Source: Aradus depressus | Taxonomy: Eukaryota; Arthropoda; Insecta; Hemiptera; Aradidae | DNA length: 64,000 nt | Assembly (NCBI GenBank): GCA_963662175.1 | Contig: OY759214.1 | Location: 96,868,115-96,932,114, forward strand | Direction of reading: 5' to 3' | Shown here: positions 62,130-64,000 of the stretch, piece after piece | How the letters are laid out: every line of letters begins with the position of its first letter | Position numbering within the stretch: the stretch's first letter is position 1 | Notes under the pieces: model-generated | What the model was told of the DNA's origin: nothing | Databases searched by the model: none | What the model saw: only the letters and a program-made list of their open reading frames with translations | Position numbers and translations under genes: made by a program

Positions 62130-62790
62130 ACCTATATTTCCATGGGAAAAAATTCCAAATCCCCGCCATCCTCCTGGGCCAACTCGCCCCGAGAGCGGGG
62201 AGTCAACGCTAAGCCTTGAGGCCCCGCTAGAGCCAGAGGACGCATCAGATACTCATTATACTTCCTCATATACAGATATTCACCACACATTCGACTATTT
62301 CCCAGTCCCAACATTGTTCTAAACTTCATTAAGGATATCTGCATCCTTTAGTAAAGCCATCAACTTATCTATGGTTTCATTTCTGTTCCCTAGTACCTCA
62401 TATACGTTCCGGGACAACCCATGTTGCTCGAATAGTGACTCATAGGCTCTGCACTCTTCAATGATATGTCTGACAGTCAGACGTACTCCGCAGGTCCTGC
62501 AATCGGGTGGGTCATCACGGGTGATGAGGTACCGATGCGTTAACCGGCAGTGTCCCAGTCTCAGCCGAGCCAGGGTAACTTCTTCACGTCTCGAGCTTCG
62601 GTTGGAAGAGGCCCAAGGATTGACTAATCTTTTGGTCATCTTGAGTTTATTTTCTTCGACATTATCCCACTGCTCTTGCCACTGATCGAAAACCTCCCTA
62701 ATCAGCTCCCTAATCATGGCTACTACCAAATAAGCATGGACGTCAGAAATAGATGGACTGTCCAGAAGGTGGTATAATAATATATAATAT
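62130..62790 (-). pseudogene. LINE ORF2 C-terminus plus 3'-UTR (I/R1/LOA-like)
   Basis: Minus-strand frame open from about 62775 to a stop at 62319: LLDSPSISDVHAYLV, IREVFDQWQEQWDNV, then LARLRLGHCRLTHRYL and CRTCGVRLTVRHIIEEC. RLRxGHxxLTHxYL and C-x2-C-x7-H-x4-C are the blocks after the RNase H domain of I/LOA/R1-type LINEs. The WQEQW helix precedes them as expected. The frame is intact for over 150 codons, so this insertion is younger than the other LINE relics. 62130-62318 is its likely 3'-UTR; 5'-truncated. Confidence 0.82.
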
Positions 62791-63183
62791 GATATACATA
62801 AAAAATATCTATAATAATAAAATAAGTTTTTATACTATAATGCAGCTCTAAAAATAACATCTATAATAAACAGCCAAGCCAAGTAAAATTGTTGAAAATA
62901 GCTATTTTAGACGCATTTAACTGAAGATAAATCAATCGTTTAATGTTTCAAGAACTTTTTAGATAGGGATTGGGATTAGTTGAAAGAGTTTGGACTTTTT
63001 GGCGAAACAAGAGTTTTAGGCTCATCCGCAAAAAGGACGGATGGCCATATAAAGGAAGTCTAATACAATAAGTTAGGTTAATATATGTATATTGGATAGG
63101 ATAGGGGTGGAGGGAGCAGTTGGTGGTTGTGGGCGTAATGCCAGGTCACGGTTGGGGGCGGCACATCTAGTGGAGGCGGCTCG
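62791..63183. other. unassigned; right part may be a 3' UTR
   Basis: AT-rich to 63090, then GC-rich (63110-63183), contiguous with the possible minus-strand exon. Confidence 0.3.
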
Positions 63184-63253
63184 TCAGCTGCCCGCGCCCT
63201 CATCTTTACATCGTATCTGGTGATTCATAGTGCATCGGGGGCCATCCGGCTCT
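63184..63253 (-). CDS. possible terminal exon (unidentified, Cys-containing)
   Basis: On the minus strand TATTGTTTTAATTGCAG is a good acceptor ending at 63254. The GC-rich sequence after it reads EPDGPRCTMNHQIRCKDE, then GAGS and a stop at 63184-63186. GC content and acceptor quality stand out from the surroundings. I cannot identify the protein; a second frame (RAGWPPMHYESPDTM) is also open briefly. The upstream exons would be to the right of the window or within the last kilobase. Confidence 0.35.
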
Positions 63254-63398
63254 CTGCAATTAAAACAATAACATATATGCACTTTGTTACTCGTCTTGTT
63301 TTTCCAGCTAAGTTTTCATGACAATTAGATATTGATTATTTCATACTTATCTTTCATATTTATTTTCATGGCACTGTTCCTCCACAGGTATCCTCATA

Positions 63399-63782
63399 TG
63401 AGGAGTTTGGAGCCAGAGCGGACCAACCCACAATTTTTCGGAAAATGAGTTATTACCATCCTGATGTTGGCATAGGTTCCCTTTTTCAAAAACAGTGTGG
63501 ATCACTTAGTTTCTTCACTTCAGTGATAGATTGCAGCATTTTAAGTTTAGTCCACAAGTATTTTGTGCATATATTTTCAAAGTCACAATGGATCATACGG
63601 CCTTCAAAAACTTTATAGAACACAAAAAGGGATCACTCATCCAATACTATTCTAAAATTTCAAATATAAATAAATATTTGGGACCCATTTATGGAGATAA
63701 ACAAAATGTACTCAATTTTCAATTGCCATTTTCTACCTGTTCAGTTTCAACCAGTTGGTCCGCTCTGGCTCCAAACTCCTCA
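63399..63782. mobile_element. MITE with perfect 30-32-bp TIRs
   Basis: ATATGAGGAGTTTGGAGCCA plus GAGCGGACCAAC (63396-63427) is perfectly inverted at 63754-63785. If TA is the target duplication (63397-63398, 63783-63784) the element is 384 bp. Perfect arms imply recent activity. The small open frame inside has no known domain. Confidence 0.85.
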
Positions 63783-63873
63783 TATAAGTCTCTCGAAATT
63801 ACCTTTTGTTTAATAATTTCATTACTAATATTATTATTTTTTAGTTATTTACTCATTTATTGAATTTTTATGT

Positions 63874-64000
63874 GTTGTGATAATCAAAAATATATAAATA
63901 ATAATCAAATAAACAAAATTAATAATAATTAAAACAAAAAGAATAAATAATAAAATTACCACATTTCCTGTAGAAATTGTAGCTGGGCTTCTACTAAATT
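63874..64000 (+). repeat. F3 family copy, cut by window edge
   Basis: AATAATAA-rich lead, ACCACATTTCCTGTAGAAAT, TAGCTGGGCTTCTACTAAAT. Continues beyond the window. Confidence 0.7.

Overview
The window looks like arthropod, most likely insect, nuclear DNA from a gene-poor intergenic or intronic region. It is strongly AT-rich, has no bacterial-style operons, and contains no intact protein-coding gene. Nearly everything that can be identified is transposon debris. The insect guess rests on TTAGG/CCTAA-like pentamer tails on a tRNA-derived SINE and on the mix of Jockey-type LINEs, Penelope-like units, hAT, pogo and PIF/Harbinger elements. No host gene fixes the species.

Five kinds of repeat dominate. 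(1) SINE-A has a tRNA-like head (A box TAGCTCAGTGGT, B box GGGTTCGAAACCC), a conserved palindromic centre (AGAGCGCTCT) and variable 3' ends. There are about 30 copies of up to ~345 bp, many with 11-13 bp target-site duplications (TSDs). (2) Family F1 is made of diverged ~150 bp units and covers roughly 9 kb by my interval list. (3) About 20 short retroposon-like units carry a hammerhead-ribozyme-like core (CTGANGA, stem II, GAAA, short palindromic stem III). They resemble the small hammerhead variants known from Penelope-like elements. (4) DNA transposons and MITEs: three hAT derivatives with 8-bp TSDs, two pogo-like, one Harbinger derivative, and several TIR elements I cannot classify. (5) LINE fragments: three Jockey-type reverse transcriptase pieces, one RTE-type C-terminus, and two families with a C-terminal zinc-binding motif.

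Layout: 0-5 kb has a Jockey RT relic, hammerhead units, an RTE fragment and nested SINEs. 5-10 kb has a Harbinger relic, a 129-bp tandem array and a 128-bp hammerhead insert. 10-19 kb has fold-back hammerhead units, a pogo copy, a hAT copy and a possible recursive splice site. 19-31 kb has a long-TIR element, a hAT with a BED-finger relic, SINEs, and a pogo element split by a hammerhead insert. 31-50 kb has F1 blocks, SINEs, MITEs, a Jockey C-terminus and a second possible recursive splice site. 50-64 kb has F1 blocks, two hammerhead inserts, a 1.2 kb TIR element with a reiterated motif, a deleted hAT, LINE 3' ends and a possible minus-strand exon.

The most interesting system is the hammerhead-bearing set. 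Sequence-diverse inserts, one only 128 bp long, share the ribozyme architecture with compensating stem II changes, and four are bounded by TSDs of exactly 13 bp. This suggests very small non-autonomous retroposons built around a self-cleaving RNA, probably moved by a Penelope-like enzyme. Two plus-strand CAG|GTAAG junctions after T-rich tracts, 36 kb apart, would fit a long intron spliced in steps, but no flanking exon is visible.
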